DNA of 64,000 nt, taken from the NCBI GenBank assembly GCA_965204695.1, contig OZ242007.1:3224001-3288000 (forward strand). The letters are read 5' to 3'. Each line of letters opens with the position of its first letter. Position 1 is the first letter of the stretch. Position numbers and translations under genes: made by a program. Under the pieces are notes generated by a model. It was not told where the DNA came from. It ran no database searches and was given only the letters and a program-made list of their open reading frames with translations. Of this stretch, positions 35,523 through 44,329 are shown piece by piece. This DNA is from JAHEKD01 sp965204695. Its GTDB lineage: Bacteria > Pseudomonadota > Gammaproteobacteria > Arenicellales > JAHEKD01.

Positions 35523-35630
35523 CTACGGCATGGGCTTACCCACCACGATCACAATCACCACAGCCACAACAACATTTGCCGCATTGCTTAGCAGCGCTAA
35601 AGCGTCAAATCCGTTGTGAGTTCTAGTCAT
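35523..35630 (-). CDS. ivbL: ilvB leader peptide (IvbL-like), Val/Ile-rich
   Basis: 35 residues from ATG 35630 to TAG 35523-35525. The C-terminal half reads NVVVAVVIVIVVGKPMP, with eight Val and two Ile in eleven positions, like the enterobacterial IvbL peptide, and the stop lies 20 nt before the terminator stem. Ribosome stalling at Val/Ile codons would prevent terminator formation and let ilvBN be transcribed. It is too short for usual gene callers, but the gene and the attenuator form together are compelling. Confidence 0.85.
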   Translation of the reverse strand: MTRTHNGFDALALLSNAANVVVAVVIVIVVGKPMP

Positions 35631-35671
35631 TTTGTCCGTAACAATTAAATTTAGGATCGTTTCAAGTCAAA

Positions 35672-35699
35672 AGTATCATTACTATGGAACCAAGGTCAA
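35672..35699 (-). promoter_or_regulatory. Candidate ilvBN promoter
   Basis: On the minus strand TTGACC (35694-35699) and GATACT (35672-35677) are separated by 16 nt. The start point would be about 35665, leaving about 35 nt before the leader peptide ATG. The -35 matches five of six, the -10 only four. Confidence 0.45.
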
Positions 35700-35855
35700 G
35701 CAACAATTTAAGCTTATCAGTTCTTGAAGATGTAACAATTCTCACTATTTGTGTGAATTGCTTAACAGATTTATAGTTTGAAATTTGCTAAATTGATCAA
35801 CAAAGTAACTAAATCTGCAACATTAAAGTTGTTGGAACCAAAAGGGAGGATGAGC

Positions 35856-36389
35856 ATGTCTCGAGATGATTATTGGGATAGAGTTGATGATTATCAGCGT
35901 TATGCTGATTATAAGTATGATCAAAAAATTTTTGAGCAGGATCTGGGTAGACGTTCGAGCGAGCTCTATACTGCGCTGAGAAAAAAGGACTACAATGCAG
36001 CAGAATGGGCGCTAGGTATCTCAAAACCTTCAGGTGGTCAAGCTGAAACCCAACCGGAAAATAATCAACAGTCCCGGCAAACAGTTCAGAGTGAATTACC
36101 ACTTTTGATCAGTGAAATTAGGCAATCGGATTATATTACCGATCACATCAAGGCACACTGGATAAAAGGATTAAGTCCAATTACCTGGCAGGATCGAAAT
36201 ACGGCACAAAGAAGGATTGCGGATTTTAAAGCTGCGTTTGCGGGTTGGAAAATGAACAACCGTCCACAGCAAGATATATGGGATATAGGCAACACTCAAA
36301 GATGGTTATTTGATACTGAAATGTTGCTTATTGAATGTAAGATTGATCGTCTTGTGTGGTTATTATCAAGACCTGAACATCAGGACTAA
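35856..36389 (+). CDS. Hypothetical protein
   Basis: 177 residues from ATG 35856. GGGAGG at 35844-35849 is 6 nt away from this Met, while the frame's other starts (35778 and 35850) have no usable SD. The N-terminus is strikingly aromatic/acidic (MSRDDYWDRVDDYQRYADYKYD). A Gln/Asn-rich low-complexity patch follows around residue 70-85. The C-terminal part is helical (ADFKAAFAGWKMNNR, LIECKIDRLVWLL). No signal peptide, no known motif; function unknown. Confidence 0.55.
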   Translation: MSRDDYWDRVDDYQRYADYKYDQKIFEQDLGRRSSELYTALRKKDYNAAEWALGISKPSGGQAETQPENNQQSRQTVQSELPLLISEIRQSDYITDHIKAHWIKGLSPITWQDRNTAQRRIADFKAAFAGWKMNNRPQQDIWDIGNTQRWLFDTEMLLIECKIDRLVWLLSRPEHQD

Positions 36390-36398
36390 TTTGTAGTT

Positions 36399-36485
36399 TT
36401 ACCAGGGATGGCAAAAACGTTGATCTTCCAGTTTAATGTCATCGAGGCCGCTGGCTTCGTCTAAACCATTCCAGTCAGGTTTCAT
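36399..36485 (-). CDS. Possible 28-residue micro-ORF
   Basis: MKPDWNGLDEASGLDDIKLE followed by DQRFCHPW and TAA. The residue mix is protein-like, but there is no clear SD. It lies 29 nt downstream of the triple-Rid gene on the same strand. It could be real, a C-terminal remnant of something larger, or chance. Confidence 0.25.
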   Translation of the reverse strand: MKPDWNGLDEASGLDDIKLEDQRFCHPW

Positions 36486-36514
36486 GAAGTTTCTTTTAAG
36501 CTGAGCCCGATATG

Positions 36515-37741
36515 TTAACCTGGGTCTATCATTGCAATGACTTCGATCTCAATGATCATCGATTTGTAAACAAGATTACGCACGGGGATGCCGGTGGTGG
36601 CTGGTCCTGGTTCAGTATATGAATTCGAGCGAATCATCAAATTTTCATGTAATGCTTCGGCACAAGCTTGGCCTTGATAAAACGTTGTTACTTTCACCAC
36701 ATCATCAAGTCTTGCACCGAATTCCGCTAAAACATTAGCAATGTTATTCATAGCTCGCTTGGTTTGCGCAACCATATTGTCCGGATCAATAACATTTGCT
36801 GAATTATCCAGGGAGACTTGCCCACCCACATGTATCATTGCCTGGCATAAGTTGCCGTGTTTATAGGGTAGAGGGGTTGTCCAGTCCCAATGATCTTCTG
36901 GCCAGGCATATTTTTTGTCCAATTGTTTGCCATCATGGCTCAACATTGCCGCTACAGCGATTTTGGTCATCTGTCCGGTCAAGGGAAAACTGTCGACCGG
37001 GATACCGGTTGCGGCAGGGCCAGGATCATCAAAAAATTCAGCACGGACTTTTGCTGCCCCCTCCCATTGTTCAGCGGAATCTTGACCAACATAAAAGACA
37101 TTAAGTTTGACCACATCACTTATTGTTGCACCTGCAGCTTTTAACAGTGAGTCCAATTGTTGCATCATTATCTTGGATTGCGTGATGGTATCATTTGGAG
37201 CTTTGATCTGTCCGGTTGGAGATATTGCAGATACATCACCCGTAAAAATCATGTCACCACAGTGGATTGCATGTGAAAATTTTTCTGCAATCAATGGCAA
37301 CGAATCAAGTTGAAAGCATTTTCTTGGCACTCGGCTACCATCCGGATTACGCATAGCAACACCTTCAATTTCAACTAATATGTCAGGATAACAAAGTTCG
37401 GGTAGACATATAGTGTTAACAACGGGGCAGGTTTTCGAATCGAGTCGATCTTCAATTTGTTTCAGTATTTCCGCCTCGGCAGATAGTTCACCAACGTAAT
37501 AAACAACCAGCTTTACTAGATCGTTTATATCTGCGCCTAAATCAGATAGAACAATTGATAAATAATCCAACGCGCAAGTACATTGCTGCTTTAAATTCCC
37601 AGGATGACGAACTTTGCCGTATTCATCCAGATCGACTTGACCACCGGTGAAGATCATTTGACCGCAGCGCACACCATGCTTGTGAGTGAGTTGCACAGGC
37701 CAGTTCCAGTGGTTTTCCGGAAAACTATAACGACGGTTCAT
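36515..37741 (-). CDS. Triple-domain Rid (YjgF/RidA-superfamily) protein
   Basis: 408 residues made of three tandem Rid modules at about 1-132, 133-268 and 270-408. Each module repeats the pattern F-x-GG/D-V (MIFTGGQVDLD, MIFTGDVSAI, MIHVGGQVSLD), DVVKL or similar (DLVKLVVYYVG, DVVKLNVFYVG, DVVKVTTFYQG), and a final IEI/IAVAA strand. The Arg105 that gives enamine/imine deaminase activity in RidA (in PARS) is not kept: the equivalent positions read CPVVN, PAATG and PATTG. So this belongs to the non-RidA branch, and deaminase activity is not predicted. Three-in-one fusion mimics the natural homotrimer. Last gene of the DddP operon. Confidence 0.85.
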   Translation of the reverse strand: MNRRYSFPENHWNWPVQLTHKHGVRCGQMIFTGGQVDLDEYGKVRHPGNLKQQCTCALDYLSIVLSDLGADINDLVKLVVYYVGELSAEAEILKQIEDRLDSKTCPVVNTICLPELCYPDILVEIEGVAMRNPDGSRVPRKCFQLDSLPLIAEKFSHAIHCGDMIFTGDVSAISPTGQIKAPNDTITQSKIMMQQLDSLLKAAGATISDVVKLNVFYVGQDSAEQWEGAAKVRAEFFDDPGPAATGIPVDSFPLTGQMTKIAVAAMLSHDGKQLDKKYAWPEDHWDWTTPLPYKHGNLCQAMIHVGGQVSLDNSANVIDPDNMVAQTKRAMNNIANVLAEFGARLDDVVKVTTFYQGQACAEALHENLMIRSNSYTEPGPATTGIPVRNLVYKSMIIEIEVIAMIDPG

Positions 37742-37770
37742 TTTTGGTGATCTTCATTCGGTAAAGCAAA

Positions 37771-39144
37771 CTAAGGTTTAGAAAACAACAGTTCTAACAA
37801 CTCATTGAACTTGGTCGTTTCATTATCTAAGTTCATTACCGTAGTCAAAATTTGATCCACCCGAAGCTGTGGTAGTGCTGATCCGGCAAAAGCATGAAAT
37901 TTATCCATCACTTCCTCAGGACTAGGTTGTGGTACAGGGCCCCCTGAAGCCTGAGTCGTTCCACTTTCTATGGTACGTCCATCTTTGAGTGTAATCCTTA
38001 CATTAGCAAGACGTTCTTCAGGATAAGCAGACTCATATTCCGAGCTGACAGTAATACGGGTTAAATGAGTGAGTGTGACAATATCTGCATCCGTAAAACT
38101 GTCCTTTAGTATTTCATTAACGCCGACATGTCCACGTGTTAATGCAGCCGCAACCGGCCATGCTAACGAGTATTGTGCTTGTGGAGAAGTTTCTGGCACA
38201 CCCGCATAAAGCTCGGCACTGTAGTTAAATGTCTCAATCTCCACGCTCTTGATTATGTCAGGCCTTAATGAGTACTGCTGGCGCAATGTCAGTGCTGCAT
38301 CTATGGCTGCGTGTACCCAGCGGCATACAGGATAAGGCTTGATGTATTGCTGCGTGGTTAGCCATTGTTCACCCAGGTCCTGCCAGGCAAATGCCGCATC
38401 ATCAAATTCAACGGTGGCTGCCGGTGCTCCCAGAAAGCCGTCCTCGGCGACCAGCACAGCATAGATGCCAGTGGGAACTCCCCAGCCGGTGCCGTCATGC
38501 AGCATGGTCGGGTTGGCAATTTCACGCATCATCTGGCTACGCGGGCCATGATATTCAGCAATACCGAGCGCATGACGATACATTTTTGGACTTAAATTTT
38601 TCAGTCGCGCACCGATTGCAACACAGCCTAACGCATTCCAAGCTCCTGAGGTATGGTAGTCATCCACAGTGGTATGTAGTGCGATTGCAGCACGATATGA
38701 GATCTCATAGCCTGCAATAAATGCCGCCAATGCTTCAGGGCCAGATACATTTTTTTCGCTCTGGGCAAATGCACACAAGGCTGGAAACAAGGCGGCCCCG
38801 GCATGTCCTTTGGAAGGTTGCCAGCCATCATGGGCGTCCAGATTATCAATCCGTGTGGCCATAGCAAATCCGAATCCGGGTAAAGAAACTGGCCGGCCAT
38901 CAAAAAGCAGATGTGCTGATGGTGTGTCTGGTCCAGACGCCCAATGGTTTGCAGCATGATCACAGGCAATTTTAGCGGCCTGCATTTTTGTACTTGCCGC
39001 AAGAACACCAATAAGGTCGAGCATTAACAATTTGGCAGTTTCAGTAACCGCGGTGGGCAAATCAGCCAGCGTCAGGTTATGGGTGAAGGCCTGAATACGG
39101 TTAAAATTCTCTGACGGTTCAGTCAGGCTTTGCATAACAGTCAT
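37771..39144 (-). CDS. MmgE/PrpD-family protein
   Basis: 457 residues. The family pattern is clear: DLIGVLAASTK near the N-terminus, FAMATRIDNLDAHDGWQPSKGHAGAALFPAL (abridged) with the conserved Asp and His, AWNALGCVAIGARL, YGHG-like AEYHGPRSQMMREI, and QQYIKPYPVCRWVHAAID. PrpD dehydrates 2-methylcitrate; MmgE and other relatives act on different tricarboxylic or related acids. Here the context is a DMSP/amine operon, so the substrate may not be methylcitrate. Gaps are 45 nt before (after DddP) and 29 nt to the Rid gene. Confidence 0.82.
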   Translation of the reverse strand: MTVMQSLTEPSENFNRIQAFTHNLTLADLPTAVTETAKLLMLDLIGVLAASTKMQAAKIACDHAANHWASGPDTPSAHLLFDGRPVSLPGFGFAMATRIDNLDAHDGWQPSKGHAGAALFPALCAFAQSEKNVSGPEALAAFIAGYEISYRAAIALHTTVDDYHTSGAWNALGCVAIGARLKNLSPKMYRHALGIAEYHGPRSQMMREIANPTMLHDGTGWGVPTGIYAVLVAEDGFLGAPAATVEFDDAAFAWQDLGEQWLTTQQYIKPYPVCRWVHAAIDAALTLRQQYSLRPDIIKSVEIETFNYSAELYAGVPETSPQAQYSLAWPVAAALTRGHVGVNEILKDSFTDADIVTLTHLTRITVSSEYESAYPEERLANVRITLKDGRTIESGTTQASGGPVPQPSPEEVMDKFHAFAGSALPQLRVDQILTTVMNLDNETTKFNELLELLFSKP

Positions 39145-39189
39145 TGTGGTTTAACCTTGATTTAACCTGTCTGCCTTTATCAATCGGTA

Positions 39190-40521
39190 TTATCCCATCA
39201 GCTTTTCATCAAACGGGCAGCGGGTCAGGTTTTCAAAACCTGTTTCTGTGACCAGTAGTTGATCTTCAAGTTTGATGCCATCGGGGCCACCAACTTCGCC
39301 GATGTAAGCTTCAACGCAAAGCATCATGCCAGGCTCAAGTACACCAGAGTAACCACGTTCTTCCCAGTCGATTGGATACTTGATTGCAGGCCATTCGTCG
39401 CAAAGACCAACGCCATGGAATTTGGAACCATAACGTTGTGGAATGTATTTTTCCGGTAGCGGGTGACCGCCTTTGGTGAGCTCTTCAAAAGTTACACCTG
39501 GAGCGACCTGTTCGGCATTAGTCATAATATGTTCATAAGCGATGGCATGCATTTCTTTTTGGCGTACAGTAGGCTGACCATCACCTATAAACCAACTGCG
39601 CGAAATGTCGGTGCACATGCCATAACAGCCAATTAAGTCTGTGTCGAAAGAAAGCATTTCATTGTTCTGTATAACCCGCGGGCCACATTCTTGAAACCAG
39701 GGGTTGGTGCGCTGACCAGAGGAAAGAATGCGAGTTTCAATCCACTCCCCACCGCGTTTGATATTGGATTTATGTAACTCAGCCCAGATATCATTTTCCG
39801 TAACGCCGGGTATAGTAACTTCACGCATTTCTTCAATGGATTTTTCACAAGCCAGCATGGCACAACGCATGGCTTTGATTTCGTCCGGGCCTTTGATGGC
39901 ACGGGTTCGCTCCATAAGTTCCTCACCATCTTTGACTTCGATGCCAATTTTATCCAAGGCTCGTAAGCCCTCTATCTGAATTTTATCGACGGCTAATCTG
40001 CGATTATCTCCAACTCGTTCGCACAGCAGTTCATCGACAGCATGAGCAAATAATTCAGCTTTTTCTTCTGTCCGTTGGCCAGTAGCGAAATAGAAAAATG
40101 ACGCTCCCATGCGTACTTCATTGATTAGAGGGTTATACTCAGACATGTAGGCATAACCGCCATATTCCCACAATACCATGTGCCCGTCAGCGGTTACCAA
40201 ACAGGCACGAAAAGGATTATGGGCATTCCATAACTGCATATGAGTGGTATCAGTTGCATAGCGAATCGATAATGGATCAAAAATCAACACGCCAGCATAA
40301 TCCCGTTCATTTATTGCCTGCACCAATCGATCCAAACGATACTGGCGCATAGCGGGTAAGTCAGGGCACTCCAGGCTATCTTCAGCCCACTCCTGAAAGG
40401 CTAAATCCGTTGGCCCAATCTCAATACGATCATTGTCATCTGGTGTATTGTCCGGTTTCATTCCAGGACGACGAGAAGGATCGATCTTGGGCTCAGAGAT
40501 TGAGTGAGGATCGCCAGTCAT
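39190..40521 (-). CDS. dddP: DddP-family protein, probable DMSP lyase
   Basis: 443 residues of the M24 (pita-bread) fold. The metal ligands D293, D295, D305, H369, E404 and E419 sit at the same spacing as D295/D297/D307/H371/E406/E421 in characterised DddP (recalled from the Ruegeria structure), offset by two. The N-terminal text DNTPDDNDRIEIGPTDLAF is also DddP-like. DddP cleaves DMSP to acrylate and dimethyl sulfide in the cytoplasm. M24 creatinase-like hydrolysis is the alternative. It is 9 nt downstream of the GcvT-type dehydrogenase gene and 45 nt upstream of MmgE/PrpD. Confidence 0.8.
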   Translation of the reverse strand: MTGDPHSISEPKIDPSRRPGMKPDNTPDDNDRIEIGPTDLAFQEWAEDSLECPDLPAMRQYRLDRLVQAINERDYAGVLIFDPLSIRYATDTTHMQLWNAHNPFRACLVTADGHMVLWEYGGYAYMSEYNPLINEVRMGASFFYFATGQRTEEKAELFAHAVDELLCERVGDNRRLAVDKIQIEGLRALDKIGIEVKDGEELMERTRAIKGPDEIKAMRCAMLACEKSIEEMREVTIPGVTENDIWAELHKSNIKRGGEWIETRILSSGQRTNPWFQECGPRVIQNNEMLSFDTDLIGCYGMCTDISRSWFIGDGQPTVRQKEMHAIAYEHIMTNAEQVAPGVTFEELTKGGHPLPEKYIPQRYGSKFHGVGLCDEWPAIKYPIDWEERGYSGVLEPGMMLCVEAYIGEVGGPDGIKLEDQLLVTETGFENLTRCPFDEKLMG

Positions 40522-40530
40522 GGTGTTCTC

Positions 40531-42951
40531 CTAACAACGTAAACGTTTACCTTCTGGGTCGAAAGCAGAACCTTGAAGTATAAAAGCTTTATGCGATTGA
40601 CCCAATACTGCCACATCCAACTCAGTGCCCGGGTTTGCATGTGCTGTTTTAACAAATCCCAGTGCTAGTGATTTCTCGACGCTATAACCGTAAGAGCCTG
40701 AGCTAATGCGCCCCACTGGAGTACCATCGGGTAAAAAGATAGGTTCACCGCCAACAGCATCGGCATTATTAACTTCGATTTCTAATCCGACCAGTTTTTC
40801 ACGGGGCTCATTGTCCTTAATTTTTACGTAAGCTTCTTTACCTATAAATTCAGGTTTATCCAGTTTGATTAGTCGGTCCAGACCAACTTCCTGTGGCCAA
40901 TATTCAGGCGAATATTCACGACCCCATGAGCCATAGCCTTTTTCTATACGAAGCGACAATAAAGAGCGTCCACCGACAGGACGAATATTGAATGCTTTAC
41001 CGGCTTCAAGCAAAGCATCATAAAGCTCGAGCTGTTTATTTTCTGGAACATAAAGTTCCCAGCCCAGATCGCCTGTAAAGGAGACCCTAATGGCAATGGC
41101 GTCAATACCGCAAATGGTAATGCGCTTGGAGCGTGTAAATTTGAAATTGTCACTAGATAAATCTGCATCAGTGAGACCTTGCAATAGCTCTCGTGAATTC
41201 GGTCCAGCTACATTAAACCCACACAATTCACTAGTGATCGACTTAAAACTAACTGATTCAGGCCTGTCAACCATTTTGAAAAAGCGTTGATGATACCGTT
41301 CCGCCATACCCGAACCGATCATCAAGAACTCATCTTCATCTAATTTGGTGATTGTGAAGTCACCGGCGATACCACCTCGCAGACCAATCAACGGTGTTAA
41401 GCAGGATCGCCCCATTTCAGTGGGCACATAATTTGCAACTACTCGATTAAGCCAGTCTGCTGCACCTTGGCCTTTGATTTCATATTTACCGAAGTTGGAA
41501 ATATCGATAATACCGACACTTTCACGTAGCGCTTTACACTCTTCACCTACAGGTTTAAACCAGTTTTGACGTTCAAAACCGTAGTCTTCTTTTGCTTCAT
41601 TGCTCGCTCCGGCATACCACAGTGGATGCTCCCAACCATAGTTCAAACCGAATATTGCACCGAGTTCTTTTTGCCGTTCATACACAGGACGCCTGCGAGT
41701 AGGACGGCCAGCATCACGTTCTTCATAAGGAAAATGAATCTTGAATCGATGTGAATAACAATCCATGACGCGTTCTTTGGTGAAAGTCTTGGTTGCCCAG
41801 TCACCATAGCGGGCCATATCCCAGGGAAACATATCCAATTCCGGTTCGCCTTCAACCACCCATTGGGCCAACATTAAACCCAAACCACCGGATTGTGAGA
41901 ATCCAGGAATAATGCCGTTACAACAGAAATAATTTCTCAGTTCAGGAACTGGCCCAAATAAGGCGGCACTGTCAGGCGACCAAATCATCGGGCCGTTGAT
42001 ATTGCGTTTGATTCCAGCTTCGGCGAGCACCGGAATTCGGTCACAGGCCCGCATGATGTTTTCTTCAATACGCTCAAAGTCATCCGGTAATAGCTCATGA
42101 CCAAAATCCAACGGTGTGCCTTGTTCGGCCCAGAACTTGCCACCCTTTTCATAAGCCCCAACAAGTAGGCCCTGACCTTCCTGACGCAGATAATATTCGC
42201 CATCACGATCTGCTACAGAGGGCAAGCGTCTATCCATGGCTTCAATTTCTGGGATGGTTTCAGTCACAAAGTATTGATGCTCGGTGGGTTGTAAGGGTAG
42301 TTCAATACCAGCCATTGCAGCGACTTCTCTGCCCCACAGACCTGCGGCATTAATAACTACTTCAGCATGAATGTTTCCGTTTGGAGTCACAACATCCCAG
42401 CTACCGTCAGGTCTTGGATTTGTTTCAGTAACTGGTGTAAAGCGATGAATTTTCGCACCCAGAACTTTTGCACCTTGAACGTAGGCGTAAGTCACTCCAG
42501 ATGGATCGACATTGCCACCGTCAGGTTCATACATAACACAACGAATACCATCGAAGTTGACTAGTGGATGTAAGTCTTGTGCTTCCTTGATCGACAATTC
42601 ATAAAAATCGACATTAAAATACCGGGCTTTTGCCGCCTGGATTCGTAGCTGATGTTCCCGATCTTTTGTCTGAGCGAGATAAAGTGAACCCGGTTGAAAA
42701 ATACCGCAGCCCTGACCCGTTTCTTTTTCCAACTCAGCATAGAGCTGCATGGTGTAATACTGTAGTTTGGAAATATTGTTGTGATCGTGCAATCCGTGTA
42801 AACCTGCAGCAGCATGCCAGGTTGATCCTGATGTGAGTTCATCACGTTCCAGCAGAACCACATCCTTCCAGCCGAGTTTAGCCAGATGATAAAGAATACT
42901 ACAGCCAATCAGACCGCCACCGATTACAACCGCTTGTGCATGAGTTTGCAT
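40531..42951 (-). CDS. Dimethylglycine/sarcosine dehydrogenase-GcvT protein
   Basis: 806 residues. DAO-type FAD domain first (VVIGGGLIGCSILYHLAK), with His46 in SGSTWHAAAGL at the covalent-FAD position of dimethylglycine dehydrogenase (family knowledge). The second half is a GcvT/aminomethyltransferase module: WKPVGEECKALRESVGIIDI, GRSLLSLRIEKGYGSWGREY. It oxidises an N-methyl amino compound and passes the one-carbon unit to tetrahydrofolate. First gene of the operon; DddP starts only 9 nt after its stop. The start is 45 nt to the left of a 19-bp palindrome, its likely operator. Confidence 0.88.
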   Translation of the reverse strand: MQTHAQAVVIGGGLIGCSILYHLAKLGWKDVVLLERDELTSGSTWHAAAGLHGLHDHNNISKLQYYTMQLYAELEKETGQGCGIFQPGSLYLAQTKDREHQLRIQAAKARYFNVDFYELSIKEAQDLHPLVNFDGIRCVMYEPDGGNVDPSGVTYAYVQGAKVLGAKIHRFTPVTETNPRPDGSWDVVTPNGNIHAEVVINAAGLWGREVAAMAGIELPLQPTEHQYFVTETIPEIEAMDRRLPSVADRDGEYYLRQEGQGLLVGAYEKGGKFWAEQGTPLDFGHELLPDDFERIEENIMRACDRIPVLAEAGIKRNINGPMIWSPDSAALFGPVPELRNYFCCNGIIPGFSQSGGLGLMLAQWVVEGEPELDMFPWDMARYGDWATKTFTKERVMDCYSHRFKIHFPYEERDAGRPTRRRPVYERQKELGAIFGLNYGWEHPLWYAGASNEAKEDYGFERQNWFKPVGEECKALRESVGIIDISNFGKYEIKGQGAADWLNRVVANYVPTEMGRSCLTPLIGLRGGIAGDFTITKLDEDEFLMIGSGMAERYHQRFFKMVDRPESVSFKSITSELCGFNVAGPNSRELLQGLTDADLSSDNFKFTRSKRITICGIDAIAIRVSFTGDLGWELYVPENKQLELYDALLEAGKAFNIRPVGGRSLLSLRIEKGYGSWGREYSPEYWPQEVGLDRLIKLDKPEFIGKEAYVKIKDNEPREKLVGLEIEVNNADAVGGEPIFLPDGTPVGRISSGSYGYSVEKSLALGFVKTAHANPGTELDVAVLGQSHKAFILQGSAFDPEGKRLRC

Positions 42952-42995
42952 ATTAAATACTCTGTGTAGTTGTATTGATCTTTATCACCTAGATC

Positions 42996-43014
42996 ATACT
43001 GCTTCAAGCAGTAT
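42996..43014. promoter_or_regulatory. Perfect 19-bp palindrome upstream of the DddP operon
   Basis: ATACTGCTT-C-AAGCAGTAT, two perfect 9-bp arms around a central C, 44 nt upstream of the dehydrogenase start. It is a textbook operator for a homodimeric regulator, or a near-loopless cruciform. No regulator gene stands beside it, so the controlling protein may be encoded elsewhere. A weaker GTTTAA/TTAAAC and CCTAG/CTAGG pair follow at 43034-43064. Confidence 0.65.
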
Positions 43015-43241
43015 TCGGTAAATATAACGCTAAGTTTAAATTTACTTAAACCTAGGTTACTAGGAAGTTATAGTCGACGATCTATACATATATAGTTCTT
43101 AACTAAATCAAGATTCTCGTTTAGCAATCTTGTTTGCATTTTTTTAGGTATTTTTTGCTCACCTTGACGAATCCAGGCTAGTGATAAACTGGTCAGAATT
43201 GCCCCGATACGCATCGACTCGAAATTCAAATAGTCACATTT

Positions 43242-43982
43242 TTGAGATTACCCTCTGACACCCCTCTATTTAGAAGGATATTTAGTTTGCCAAACATTTC
43301 TTGCATCAATTTGGCATTATCATTCATGGCCAGATGGCTATCTGACAAACTAGTTAATAAAGTGCTACTCCCACATGAGCATTATGATCATGCAGGTGGT
43401 AGCGAGGTCTTCGAAGATGCACAAATCATCTGCTATGAGAATTGCATGGATGTTTTTGCATTAGATGTGACTGGTACTATGCCGCAAAAAGTTGATGTGA
43501 CTTTTAGTGATACCACGACTGTGAATGTCGGTAACATTGCGGTTGAACTTTATTACTTTGGTCCCGATGATGGTAACGCCACAACGGTTGTTTATCTGCC
43601 TGAGCAAAAAATTCTGCAAACGGCGGATTTGTACGATGCTTATTCTGTAACGAATGCCAACTTCATGGAAGATAAAAATTATTTGGGTGTACGCAAGATT
43701 TTCAATTCCATTAAAGATTGAGAGATAGAACATGCTGTCAACGGTCATTCTGAATCGACTAACCCGGAAGATTTAATGGCCGCAATGGGTTTTGTAGAAG
43801 CTCTATTTGAGGCCGTAAACAAAAGAGTTCTGGCTGCTTATGAAAGTGGTGCTAGTCCCTGGGATCTGATGGACACGTTGCCAGAGACACTACAATTACC
43901 GGAGTATGAGTCCTGGGATAACTATAAAGACTTACCTAAACATACGTTTCGTATGCTACAGTCTATTCTTCATGGTGGTTAA
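43242..43982 (+). pseudogene. Decayed metallo-beta-lactamase-fold gene
   Basis: The first open stretch ends at TGA 43719-43721 (IFNSIKD-stop). The same frame resumes immediately (EIEHAVNGHSESTNP) and runs to 43982. Together they read as one MBL-fold protein with HEHYDHAGGSEVF (HxHxDH), LQTADLYDAY and NGHSES as the third-His site. The codon in question is TGA where TGG (Trp) would continue. The N-terminus is also poor (the usual strand before the HxHxDH motif is garbled), so the gene lost both ends and gained a stop. It lies head-to-head with the DddP operon. Confidence 0.72.
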
Positions 43983-44008
43983 TTCGCTAACTGACAGAGG
44001 AGTAAAAC

Positions 44009-44329
44009 ATGGCTAAATATTTATTTGCTTATCATGGTGGCAGCATGCCCGAGACAGAGGAAGAACAGGCTCGAATTATGCAGGCCTGGATGGATTGGTT
44101 GGGTGGCATGGGTGAAGATGCCGTTGATCCAGGTAATCCAGTTGGTATGTCTTCGACTGTCCACCCTGACAAGTCTGTAACTGACGATGGTGGTTCGAAT
44201 CCAATTAGTGGTTACGGCATTATTAAAGCAAACGATCTCGATGATGCGCTTGCCAAGGCGAAAGGTTGTCCGATTCTTGACGCAGGCGGCACTGTTGAAG
44301 TTGCTGAAATTCACGAAATTCCCATGTAA
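44009..44329 (+). CDS. YCII-domain protein
   Basis: 106 residues. The dimeric alpha+beta-barrel YCII/DGPF pattern: MAKYLFAYHGGSMPETEE, QAWMDWLGGMG, GYGIIKANDLDDALAKAKGCP and GGTVEVAEIHEIP. A His and an Asp-rich turn (HGGS, DDGGSNP) could serve catalysis. Cytoplasmic. SD GAGGAG precedes it and 26 nt separate it from the decayed MBL gene, so they may once have been an operon. Confidence 0.8.
   Translation: MAKYLFAYHGGSMPETEEEQARIMQAWMDWLGGMGEDAVDPGNPVGMSSTVHPDKSVTDDGGSNPISGYGIIKANDLDDALAKAKGCPILDAGGTVEVAEIHEIPM

Noticed and set aside
43719..43721. TGA in the MBL gene as selenocysteine
   Set aside because: The context IKD-TGA-EIEHAVNGH has no Sec-protein partner known to me and no clear hairpin after it; the degenerate 5' end supports pseudogene decay.
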